Part shown: piece by piece, positions 1-5,066 of the stretch
Layout: every line of letters starts with the position of its first letter
How positions within the stretch are numbered: the stretch's first letter is position 1
From: Gammaproteobacteria bacterium
GTDB taxonomy: Bacteria; Pseudomonadota; Gammaproteobacteria; GCA-001735895
Length of the DNA stretch: 5,066 bases
Assembly: GCA_003231795.1 (NCBI GenBank)
Contig: QIJI01000130.1
Coordinates: 1-5,066, forward strand
Direction: 5' to 3'
Translations under genes and position numbers: made by a program
The notes under the pieces: model-generated
Database searches by the model: none
Told to the model about the DNA's origin: nothing
The model's input: only the letters and a program-made list of their open reading frames with translations

Positions 1-1714
1 GATGCGCTTTTTCAACTTCGTCAAGCAGCACCACCGAATAAGGCTGTTTGTTCAACTCTACTGTCAACAGTCCGCCCTGGTCGTATCCTACATACCCTGG
101 GGGTGCGCCGATCAGCCGTGAAACGGTATGTCTTTCCATGTATTCAGACATGTCAAACCGGATCAGTTCGATTCCCATGATCTTGGCAATCTGGCGACAG
201 ACCTCTGTTTTACCGACACCGGTGGGGCCGGAGAAAAGGAAAGATCCGACCGGTTTCATTTCGCGGCCGAGGCCGGAGCGCGACATCTTGATGGCGGCAT
301 CCAGCGCTTTGATGGCTTCATCCTGTCCGAATACGACCCGCGACAGATTTTTGCCAAGATTTTTTAGCATGTCGAGATCAGAAGTGTTTACGGTGTTGGC
401 CGGGATACGTGCAATCTTGGCAACGATGTTTTCAATATCGTGAATACCGATGGTTTTCTTGCGTTGTTTAGCCGGCATTAATCGTCGCTGCGCACCCGCT
501 TCATCGATAACATCAATTGCCTTATCGGGCAGATGGCGGTCATTGATATAACGCGATGCCAGTTCGGTCGCTTTACGTAAAGCCTGGAGCGTGTATTTGA
601 CGTTGTGGTGTTCTTCGAAACGTGATTTTAAGCCTTTCAAAATCAGGTAAGTTTCCTCGGTACCTGGTTCGGAGATATCGATCTTCTGGAATCGTCGCGC
701 CAACGCGCGGTCTTTTTCGAAAATTCCACGGAATTCTGCATAGGTGGTCGAACCGATGCATTTAATATCGCCGTTTGCGAGTACCGGTTTGATCAGATTG
801 GAAGCATCCATTACTCCGCCCGAAGCCGAGCCGGCACCGATGATAGTATGGATTTCATCGATGAACAGAATGGCACCGCTTTCCCGGGTCAGTTGATTGA
901 TCACTGCTTTCAGTCGTTTTTCAAAATCACCGCGATATTTTGTGCCCGCTACCAGGGCACCCAGATCGAGCGAATAAACAGTACTCTCGAGTAATATTTC
1001 GGGTACCTCCTCCTCGACAATTTTTCGAGCCAGGCCCTCGGCGATAGCGGTTTTGCCGACGCCCGCTTCGCCCACCAGCAGCGGATTGTTTTTGCGTCGC
1101 CGACATAGCGTTTGGATGATGCGCTCAATTTCCATATCGCGTCCAATCAGTGGATCGATTTTACCGACCATTGCAAGTTCATTCAGATTGGTTGCAAATT
1201 TCTCCAGCGGATTATCGGCTTCCTGACCTCCAGGTAAAGCCTCTGCTTCGTGTGTGAAGGACTCTTCCTCGGCTTCCTCGTTAACCCGGGTGATGCCGTG
1301 CGACAGATAGTTGGTAATATCGAGACGTTCAATATGGTGCTTGTTGAGCAGGTAAACGGCATGTGAATCCTGTTCAGAGAAGATAGCTACCAGCACATTG
1401 GCGCCGGAAACTTCTCCGTTGCCTGAAGATTGCACATGAAACAAAGCCCGTTGCAGGACCCGTTGAAATCCCAGCGTCGGTTGGGTGTCGCGATCTTCGT
1501 CGGTCATTAACAGAGGCGTGTTTTGATCAACAAATATTTCGAGCTCGGTTTTGAGAAGCTTCACATCGCCACCGCAAGCTTCGATTACCGCGGTAGCCGC
1601 ATCGTTCTCTGTCAGCATTAACAGCAAGTGCTCAACAGTAATGAATTCGTGGCGCTTTTCATTGGCGTCGTGGAAGGCTTTGTTGAGCGATTGTTCGAGT
1701 TCTTTGTTTAACAT
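1..1714 (-). CDS. clpA: ATP-dependent Clp protease ATP-binding subunit ClpA (partial, C-terminus beyond window)
   Basis: ClpA is the AAA+ unfoldase that docks on the ClpP peptidase in the cytoplasm and threads substrates into it. The frame is open without interruption from the ATG at 1714 to the window edge (571 codons plus one base; E. coli ClpA has 758). The N-domain begins MLNKELEQSLNKAF, nearly identical to E. coli, which fixes the start. Seen motifs: D1 Walker A GEAGVGKT (215-222), Walker B with D286-E287, arginine pair R340-R341 in ALARRFQ, D2 Walker A GPTGVGKT (496-503), pore-loop GYVG with Y541, and D2 Walker B with D565-E566. Numbering runs one ahead of E. coli. The rest of D2, including the ClpP-contacting loop, lies outside the window. 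The ribosome site AGGA (1718-1721) stands only three bases from the ATG. It lies downstream of clpS, as in the usual clpSA operon, but with a 153-base gap. Identification is very secure. Confidence 0.98.
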   Translation of the reverse strand, partial: MLNKELEQSLNKAFHDANEKRHEFITVEHLLLMLTENDAATAVIEACGGDVKLLKTELEIFVDQNTPLLMTDEDRDTQPTLGFQRVLQRALFHVQSSGNGEVSGANVLVAIFSEQDSHAVYLLNKHHIERLDITNYLSHGITRVNEEAEEESFTHEAEALPGGQEADNPLEKFATNLNELAMVGKIDPLIGRDMEIERIIQTLCRRRKNNPLLVGEAGVGKTAIAEGLARKIVEEEVPEILLESTVYSLDLGALVAGTKYRGDFEKRLKAVINQLTRESGAILFIDEIHTIIGAGSASGGVMDASNLIKPVLANGDIKCIGSTTYAEFRGIFEKDRALARRFQKIDISEPGTEETYLILKGLKSRFEEHHNVKYTLQALRKATELASRYINDRHLPDKAIDVIDEAGAQRRLMPAKQRKKTIGIHDIENIVAKIARIPANTVNTSDLDMLKNLGKNLSRVVFGQDEAIKALDAAIKMSRSGLGREMKPVGSFLFSGPTGVGKTEVCRQIAKIMGIELIRFDMSEYMERHTVSRLIGAPPGYVGYDQGGLLTVELNKQPYSVVLLDEVEKAH

Positions 1715-1822
1715 GGTTCCTGCTTAAGACTTGAGACCGGTTTTCTTAAATATAGACGATTTGACCTTGAATGTGTTCTAAATGTTCAAACTGAATCGGT
1801 ACAGACACTGTCGATGAAGCTT

Positions 1823-1862
1823 GGGAGCCTCTGATTCATTCGTCAATTGGTCAGAGGCTCCC
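1823..1862 (-). other. Perfect 12-bp stem-loop in the clpS-clpA spacer
   Basis: GGGAGCCTCTGA (1823-1834) and TCAGAGGCTCCC (1851-1862) are perfect inverted repeats with a 16-base loop. In the clpS-to-clpA direction the stem begins five bases after the clpS stop codon. No T-tract follows on the minus strand (the next bases are AAGCTTCATC), so it is not a canonical intrinsic terminator. The plus-strand side is only mildly T-rich, and no plus-strand gene ends there. It could protect the clpS message from 3' exonucleases or lower read-through into clpA. The rest of the 153-base spacer holds the clpA ribosome site and a TATATT box on the minus strand (1749-1754) without a convincing -35 partner. 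Confidence 0.7.
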
Positions 1863-1867
1863 TTGTT

Positions 1868-2206
1868 CTAATTTTCTTCCAGGTCGCACAGTAACGGATG
1901 CTTGTTTTCTCGAGCATAGCTGTTGACCTGGGTTACCTTGGTTTCCGCAATATCACGAGTGTAGATGCCGCACACCCCTTTGCCGGACTTATGAACATTC
2001 AACATGATTCGGGTAGAATTTTCCCGATTGTGTCCGAATATGGCTTCCAGTACATGCACCACAAATTCCATCGGTGTGTAATCATCATTCAGCAAAACAA
2101 CCTTGAATAATGGCGGTTTCTTCAGTTTCGGACGGGTAGGCTCCAGTAACAACGTATCGTCTTCGTCATCTTTGGGGTTTTGATCTGACATATCGGGATT
2201 ATTCAT
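1868..2206 (-). CDS. clpS: ATP-dependent Clp protease adaptor protein ClpS
   Basis: ClpS binds proteins bearing N-end-rule degrons (bulky hydrophobic N-terminal residues) and delivers them to the ClpA N-domain. The 112-residue product has a flexible, charged N-terminal extension (about 1-32, with an acidic DDEDD run at 13-17), then the ClpS core. In the core, NDDYTPMEFV (40-49) supplies the acidic pair D41-D42 and M46, and VHKSGKG (71-77) supplies H72; these match the E. coli degron-pocket residues. The C-terminal part carries AETKV (87-91) and ARENKHPLLC (98-107), a family signature. E. coli ClpS has 106 residues. Two start codons are possible, at 2206 and at M6 (2191), and neither has a clear Shine-Dalgarno sequence. 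The upstream ATG is kept by default. clpA follows downstream, and cspD is divergent. The function is secure; the exact start is not. Confidence 0.97.
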   Translation of the reverse strand: MNNPDMSDQNPKDDEDDTLLLEPTRPKLKKPPLFKVVLLNDDYTPMEFVVHVLEAIFGHNRENSTRIMLNVHKSGKGVCGIYTRDIAETKVTQVNSYARENKHPLLCDLEEN

Positions 2207-2219
2207 TTATTAAATCTAT

Positions 2220-2248
2220 AAAATAAAGACGAGCTTGCTATAATTCAA
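2220..2248 (-). promoter_or_regulatory. Candidate clpS promoter
   Basis: On the minus strand, TTGAAT (2243-2248) and TATTTT (2220-2225) are spaced by 17 bases, each matching four of six consensus positions. The predicted start of transcription is near 2213, only about seven bases before the clpS ATG at 2206. That would leave no room for a Shine-Dalgarno sequence, and none is seen. The -35 box overlaps the -10 box of the opposing cspD promoter (2239-2244). This is a prediction from consensus matching only. Confidence 0.4.
2236..2244 (+). promoter_or_regulatory. Extended -10 promoter for cspD
   Basis: TGC followed by TATAAT (2239-2244) is a perfect extended -10 element of the housekeeping sigma factor type. 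No good -35 hexamer stands 16-18 bases upstream, where the sequence is A/T-rich, but extended -10 promoters can work without one. Transcription would begin near 2251 and give cspD a leader of about 144 bases. TACAAT at 2378-2383 is the only nearer -10-like match, and it abuts the ribosome site, so it is unlikely to be used. Confidence 0.55.
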
Positions 2249-2275
2249 CGCTTGGTTATCATTCATTCCGGTCAA

Positions 2276-2370
2276 AATTGGTGATATCGATCCAATTACC
2301 CGTGTTTTACTGTGCATTTAACATAGGTTTTAACTATTAGTAATAGCCTGGTTTACATTCCGCGTAGACC
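2276..2370 (+). promoter_or_regulatory. Potentially structured cspD 5' leader
   Basis: If transcription starts near 2251, the cspD leader could form three local hairpins. These are AATTGG (2276-2281) with CCAATT (2292-2297); CTATT (2334-2338) with AATAG (2342-2346); and GGTTTAC (2350-2356) with GTAGACC (2364-2370), seven pairs including one G-U, around a seven-base loop. The last ends 13 bases before the ribosome site. The first is also a possible protein-binding dyad at DNA level. Long structured leaders are known for cspA-type cold-shock genes in E. coli; whether this one is regulatory is inference. Confidence 0.35.
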
Positions 2371-2394
2371 TTAAATGTACAATGAGGATGAGTC

Positions 2395-2607
2395 ATGCCC
2401 ACCGGGACAGTCAAGTGGTTTAGCAATGTAAAAGGATATGGTTTTGTTAACACGGACGATGACGAGGATTGTGATATTTTTGCACACTTTTCAGCCATCG
2501 AAATGGATGGTTATAAAAAATTGATTTCCGGTCAGAAAATCGAGTTCGAAATCGATGAGGGACCTAAAGGATTGCAGGCGCAACATATCAAGTCGGTAGG
2601 CAACTAG
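2395..2607 (+). CDS. cspD: Cold-shock-domain protein, CspD type
   Basis: This is a single cold-shock domain of 70 residues, a five-strand OB-fold that binds single-stranded nucleic acids in the cytoplasm. GTVKWFSNVKGYGFV (4-18) contains the RNP1 motif with W8, F9, Y15 and F17. DIFAHFS (27-33) is RNP2 with F29, H31 and F32. AIEMDGYKKL (34-43) resembles the E. coli CspD segment TIQMDGYRTL rather than CspA, and position beside clpS supports CspD. E. coli CspD inhibits replication and rises in stationary phase; that role is inferred here. It lacks the short tail of the 74-residue E. coli protein. GAGGA (2384-2388) lies six bases before the ATG, and an in-frame TGA at 2389 rules out an earlier start. 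The stop codon TAG lies within the CTAG that borders the downstream MITE-like element. Confidence 0.95.
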   Translation: MPTGTVKWFSNVKGYGFVNTDDDEDCDIFAHFSAIEMDGYKKLISGQKIEFEIDEGPKGLQAQHIKSVGN

Positions 2608-2726
2608 CAGGCTGTTGAAAATGGCTCAGGTGTGTGCAGGGCAAGGCAAAAATTTGCGAAAAAGCGCAGTTTACACGGTGTAAATGAGCATTTGGGCCGC
2701 ATGAGACTTTTTCAACAGCCTGCTAG
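2604..2726. mobile_element. MITE-like element with perfect 18-bp inverted ends
   Basis: CTAGCAGGCTGTTGAAAA (2604-2621) is repeated exactly in reverse complement at 2709-2726. The outermost CTAG is itself palindromic. The simplest reading is a 115-bp element (2608-2722) with 14-bp perfect terminal repeats, flanked by a CTAG target duplication (2604-2607 and 2723-2726). A TA duplication around slightly longer ends fits equally well. It is too short to encode a transposase, so it would be mobilised in trans. The interior holds TTTACAC-G-GTGTAAA (2670-2684) and GCAAA-AA-TTTGC (2646-2657), so it can fold extensively. From memory, ends reading GGCTGTTGAAAAA occur in many gammaproteobacterial genomes, but I cannot name the insertion-sequence family with confidence. 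Confidence 0.75.
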
Positions 2727-2744
2727 GAGTCTGGCAGGGTTCCA

Positions 2745-2779
2745 GGGAACTGTTAGCCGGGACCCTGGTCCAAGTTCCC
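2745..2779 (+). other. Stem-loop between the MITE-like element and the terminator
   Basis: GGGAACT (2745-2751) pairs with AGTTCCC (2773-2779), and GGACC (2760-2764) pairs with GGTCC (2767-2771) inside it. The two helices are separated by an eight-base bulge on one side and a single A on the other. No T-tract follows, so it is not a terminator. It lies in the presumed cspD 3' untranslated region. An alternative pairing, CCAGGG (2742-2747) with CCCTGG (2763-2768), competes with it. The role is unknown. Confidence 0.4.
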
Positions 2780-2814
2780 AGTAATTACCCCCTTAAAATC
2801 GTCAGTAAACTTTC

Positions 2815-2843
2815 CAGCCGGGCATCGCGTCCCGGCTGTTTTT
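2815..2843 (+). terminator. Rho-independent terminator after cspD
   Basis: CAGCCGGG (2815-2822) and CCCGGCTG (2831-2838) form a perfect GC-rich 8-bp stem with an eight-base loop, followed at once by five T residues (2839-2843). It would stop transcripts from cspD through the MITE-like element and separate them from the icd promoter that follows. Confidence 0.88.
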
Positions 2844-2844
2844 A

Positions 2845-2871
2845 TCTACAACCATATTTATATTGTATAAT
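2845..2871 (+). promoter_or_regulatory. Candidate icd promoter
   Basis: TATAAT (2866-2871) is a perfect -10 hexamer. The best -35 candidate is TCTACA (2845-2850), four of six matches but with a short 15-base spacer. The predicted start is near 2878, giving a leader of about 65 bases. Its place just after the cspD terminator supports icd being its own transcription unit. Confidence 0.6.
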
Positions 2872-2876
2872 GCCAC

Positions 2877-2905
2877 TTCGACCTCCCTCTTGGGAGTCTG
2901 TCGAA
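2877..2905 (+). other. Hairpin near the predicted 5' end of the icd mRNA
   Basis: TTCGAC (2877-2882) pairs with GTCGAA (2900-2905), and CTCCC (2883-2887) pairs with GGGAG (2892-2896) around a four-base TCTT loop, with a three-base bulge (2897-2899). That gives eleven pairs starting at about the predicted first transcribed base. There is no T-tract, and the ribosome site (2933-2937) stays free. 5'-terminal hairpins are known to protect some bacterial mRNAs; that role here is inference. Confidence 0.45.
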
Positions 2906-2942
2906 TCCGGGCAAATCCAACCATATTGATTCAGGGGATACA

Positions 2943-4202
2943 ATGAGTTATCAGCACATCAAGATACCTGCCGAAGGCCGGGCTATAACCGCAAACGAAG
3001 ACCTTAGTCTGAATGTTCCGGATAATCCGATTATTCCTTTTATCGAGGGTGATGGTATCGGCGCCGATATTTCACCTGTAATGATCAATGTAGTCGACGC
3101 CGCGGTTGAAAAAGCTTACCAGGGCAGTAGAAAAATCGCGTGGATGGAAATCTTTGCCGGAGAAAAGGCAACCTCAATTTATGGTGAAGACGAATGGCTG
3201 CCGGATGAGTCACTGGCGGCGATGTCTGATTATATTGTTTCCATTAAAGGCCCTTTGACAACACCAATCGGTGGCGGAATTCGTTCGCTTAATGTTTCGA
3301 TTCGACAGCGCCTGGATTTATATGCCTGTGTGCGACCCGTGCGTTATTTCCACGGTATCCAGACGCCATTGAAACGACCCGAAGACACCGAAATGATTAT
3401 TTTTCGCGAGAATACCGAAGACATCTATGCGGGCATCGAATGGGAGTCCGGCAGCGATGAAGTGAAAAAAGTAATCAAATTCCTGACCGACGAAATGGAC
3501 GTAACCAGTATTCGTTTCCCCGCCACTTCGGGCATCGGGGTGAAGCCGGTATCTTCAGAAGGTACCCGTCGACTGGTGCGCAAGGCCTTCCAGTATGCAA
3601 TTGACAATGATCGCAGTTCGGTTTCCCTGATCCATAAGGGGAATATCATGAAATTCACTGAAGGTGCTTTTCGTAACTGGGGGTATGAACTGGCGCGGGA
3701 ACTTTACGCCGCAACCGAGATTGGTGCCGGTCCCTGGTGCGAATTCACGAACCCCAAAAGTGGCAACAAAATTACGGTTAAAGACATTATTGCGGACAAT
3801 TTTCTGCAGCAGATCCTATTACGCCCGACCGAGTACGATGTCATTGCAACGCTGAATCTGAACGGTGATTATATCTCTGACGCACTGGCAGCTCAGGTGG
3901 GTGGAATTGGTATTGCACCTGGCGCAAATATTGCCGACACCATCGGCGTATTCGAGGCAACGCATGGTACCGCGCCAAAGTATACCGGTATGAACAAGGT
4001 CAACCCGGGTTCGATTATATTGTCGGCAGAGATGATGTTGCGTTATATGGGCTGGGCTGAAGCGGCCGATAAAATCATCACCGGCATGGAAGGTGCGATT
4101 GGCGCCAAACAGGTTACTTACGATCTGGCTCGCAACGAACCCGAAGCGACCGAATTGAGCACTTCTGATTTCGGTGCGGCCGTGATCAATTATATGGGTT
4201 AG
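2943..4202 (+). CDS. icd: Isocitrate dehydrogenase, NADP-dependent
   Basis: The enzyme catalyses oxidative decarboxylation of isocitrate to 2-oxoglutarate with NADP+ in the TCA cycle, as a cytoplasmic homodimer. Its 419 residues compare with 416 in E. coli, and numbering runs two ahead through the core. IPFIEGDGIG (31-40) opens the fold. Substrate residues are S115 and N117 in GGGIRSLNV, R121, R131, R155, Y162, K232, and the metal-binding D309 and D313 in NGDYISDAL. K346-Y347 with Y393 and R397 match the E. coli residues that select NADP+ over NAD+. S115 corresponds to E. coli Ser113, the site phosphorylated by AceK to divert carbon into the glyoxylate shunt, so the site for such control is present; no aceK is in the window. 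AGGGG (2933-2937) lies five bases before the ATG. The gap to ppsR (4203-4237) holds only a weak 5-bp stem (4205-4209 with 4226-4230). Confidence 0.99.
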   Translation: MSYQHIKIPAEGRAITANEDLSLNVPDNPIIPFIEGDGIGADISPVMINVVDAAVEKAYQGSRKIAWMEIFAGEKATSIYGEDEWLPDESLAAMSDYIVSIKGPLTTPIGGGIRSLNVSIRQRLDLYACVRPVRYFHGIQTPLKRPEDTEMIIFRENTEDIYAGIEWESGSDEVKKVIKFLTDEMDVTSIRFPATSGIGVKPVSSEGTRRLVRKAFQYAIDNDRSSVSLIHKGNIMKFTEGAFRNWGYELARELYAATEIGAGPWCEFTNPKSGNKITVKDIIADNFLQQILLRPTEYDVIATLNLNGDYISDALAAQVGGIGIAPGANIADTIGVFEATHGTAPKYTGMNKVNPGSIILSAEMMLRYMGWAEAADKIITGMEGAIGAKQVTYDLARNEPEATELSTSDFGAAVINYMG

Positions 4203-4237
4203 CCCGCGATTACCGCTTCAATACGTCGCGATAAGCA

Positions 4238-5065
4238 TTACGGGATTTCCATTCGATGTAGCTCGGTATCACGGATGATCCGGGCTGAAATTTCTTCTAC
4301 CGACATTTTTGTAGTATTGATGTAACTGATGTTATGCCGCTGATACATTTGCTCCACTGCCCGCAATTCGTAACGGCACTGCTCCTGCGATGAGTAACGA
4401 CTGTTAGGTCGGCGTTCCCGACGAATGTTGACCAGGCGATTTAAATCCGTAGTGAGTCCATACAAGCTATTTTTAAACTCGCGAATCGGCACTGGGAGCT
4501 TTTCAGATTCCATGTCTTCTTCGGTAATTGGGTAATTTGCTGCCTTGATTCCGAACTGTAGTGCGAGATAGAGGCAACTCGGGGTCTTGCCCGAACGCGA
4601 GACCCCGACCAGAATAATATCGGCTTCATCATAATTTTGAGTCCTGCCACCGTCATCGTGCAGCATGGTGTAATCGATTGCCTCGATACGAGATTCATAA
4701 AGCGAGGGATTGACGATGCGATGCGATTGACCGGGTTGATGGTGCTGGACCGCGAGAATTTTTTCCAGCCGCGGCAGGAAATCGCCAAACGGGTCAATCA
4801 CCATCGCCTTGCTGCGATTAATGATTTGCATCAAATCGGCATCGGCCATGGTACAGATTACAATCGGCAACTGGTTCGCCTGGTCGATGTTGCGATCTAT
4901 TTCCGCGGTTACCGCGTGCGCTTTCTCGAAGGTATCGACGAAGGGGATGGTTCGGGTCTTGAACTGGTGGCTCGGGAACTGGGCCAACAGGCTTAACCCC
5001 AGAGTCTCTGCTGTAATAGCAGTTCCGTTAGAAAGAAAATAAACCAGGCGTGTTGTTGATTGCAT
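4238..5065 (-). CDS. ppsR: PEP synthase regulatory protein (bifunctional kinase/pyrophosphorylase, DUF299)
   Basis: PpsR inactivates phosphoenolpyruvate synthase by ADP-dependent threonine phosphorylation and reactivates it by phosphate-dependent removal of the phosphate, so it sets the pyruvate-to-PEP step of gluconeogenesis. The 275-residue product (277 in E. coli) shows the family opening SNGTAITAETLG (12-23), YTMLHDDGG (132-140), the P-loop GVSRSGKT (154-161), then LYLALQFGIKAANYP (165-179) and RRPNSRYSS (218-226). The P-loop and the RERRxNSRY region agree with the family. The ATG at 5065 leaves one base before the window edge, so no ribosome site can be seen, and an upstream start cannot be excluded, though the length fits. 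It converges on icd. The target gene ppsA is not in the window. The minus strand stops at TAA, with no clear terminator between the two genes. Confidence 0.95.
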   Translation of the reverse strand: MQSTTRLVYFLSNGTAITAETLGLSLLAQFPSHQFKTRTIPFVDTFEKAHAVTAEIDRNIDQANQLPIVICTMADADLMQIINRSKAMVIDPFGDFLPRLEKILAVQHHQPGQSHRIVNPSLYESRIEAIDYTMLHDDGGRTQNYDEADIILVGVSRSGKTPSCLYLALQFGIKAANYPITEEDMESEKLPVPIREFKNSLYGLTTDLNRLVNIRRERRPNSRYSSQEQCRYELRAVEQMYQRHNISYINTTKMSVEEISARIIRDTELHRMEIP

Positions 5066-5066
5066 T

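Noticed and set aside
48..443. Plus-strand open frame of 131 codons, and a second one at 128-367
   Set aside because: Both lie opposite the D2 region of clpA, which matches ClpA continuously. Their products show no recognisable family.
573..1146. Short minus-strand open frames in this interval
   Set aside because: They are out-of-frame shadows within clpA, whose own frame is open throughout.
1749..1754. TATATT as a -10 box for a separate clpA promoter (minus strand)
   Set aside because: No acceptable -35 hexamer lies 16-18 bases upstream, so it is too weak to list as a feature.
1773..1785. GTTC-N5-GTTC pair upstream of clpA as a LexA-type site
   Set aside because: The spacing differs from the alphaproteobacterial GTTC-N7-GTTC pattern, and the site does not fit the gammaproteobacterial CTGT-N8-ACAG box.
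1898..2110. Plus-strand open frame of 70 codons opposite clpS
   Set aside because: It is antisense to a well-supported ClpS, with no family match and no ribosome site I could credit.
2378..2383. TACAAT as the cspD -10 box
   Set aside because: It directly abuts the ribosome site, so the start of transcription would fall at or beyond that site.
3425..3855. Open frames within icd on either strand
   Set aside because: They overlap the icd core, which contains active-site residues in its own frame.
4203..4237. Bidirectional terminator between icd and ppsR
   Set aside because: Only a 5-bp CGCGA/TCGCG stem with a 16-base loop and no T-tract is present.
4441..5042. Other-frame and antisense open frames within ppsR
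   Set aside because: They overlap the PpsR P-loop and family motifs and have no recognisable product.
1..5066. CRISPR arrays, tRNA or rRNA genes, phage or defence genes
   Set aside because: No regularly spaced repeats, cloverleaf signatures or relevant protein motifs were seen. All coding space is taken by core genes.

Overview
The window reads as a stretch of core chromosome from a gammaproteobacterium. The five proteins (ClpA, ClpS, a CspD-type cold-shock protein, NADP-dependent isocitrate dehydrogenase, and the PEP synthase regulator PpsR) all resemble their Enterobacteria and Pseudomonas counterparts residue by residue over long stretches. The order clpA-clpS-cspD-icd is, from memory, also the Pseudomonas arrangement. 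I cannot assign a genus. Base composition looks moderate and even, and none of the genes looks foreign.

Layout. Bases 1-1714 (minus strand) carry the first 571 codons of clpA, whose C-terminal end lies beyond the left edge. A 153-base spacer with a perfect 12-bp hairpin separates it from clpS (1868-2206, minus). Bases 2207-2394 are a divergent control region: a consensus extended -10 box points right towards cspD, and a weaker promoter points left towards clpS. cspD (2395-2607, plus) ends exactly where a short MITE-like element (2604-2726) begins. After it come a stem-loop and a good rho-independent terminator. icd (2943-4202, plus) has its own promoter and a hairpin near the predicted 5' end of its mRNA. 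ppsR (4238-5065, minus) converges on icd across 35 bases.

How the genes work together. ClpS and ClpA form the N-end-rule branch of the ClpAP protease: ClpS binds proteins with destabilising N-terminal residues and hands them to the ClpA unfoldase. CspD is a nucleic-acid-binding cold-shock-fold protein linked to stationary phase in E. coli. Icd stands at the branch between the TCA cycle and the glyoxylate shunt, and PpsR switches PEP synthase, the entry to gluconeogenesis from pyruvate. In E. coli both Icd and PEP synthase are controlled by a bifunctional phosphorylating/dephosphorylating protein, so the right half concerns carbon flow on poor carbon sources.

I found no new multi-gene system. 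The points most worth a second look are non-coding: the MITE-like element inserted at the cspD stop codon, the overlapping divergent promoters with a possible near-leaderless clpS mRNA and a long structured cspD leader, and the hairpin inside the clpS-clpA operon.
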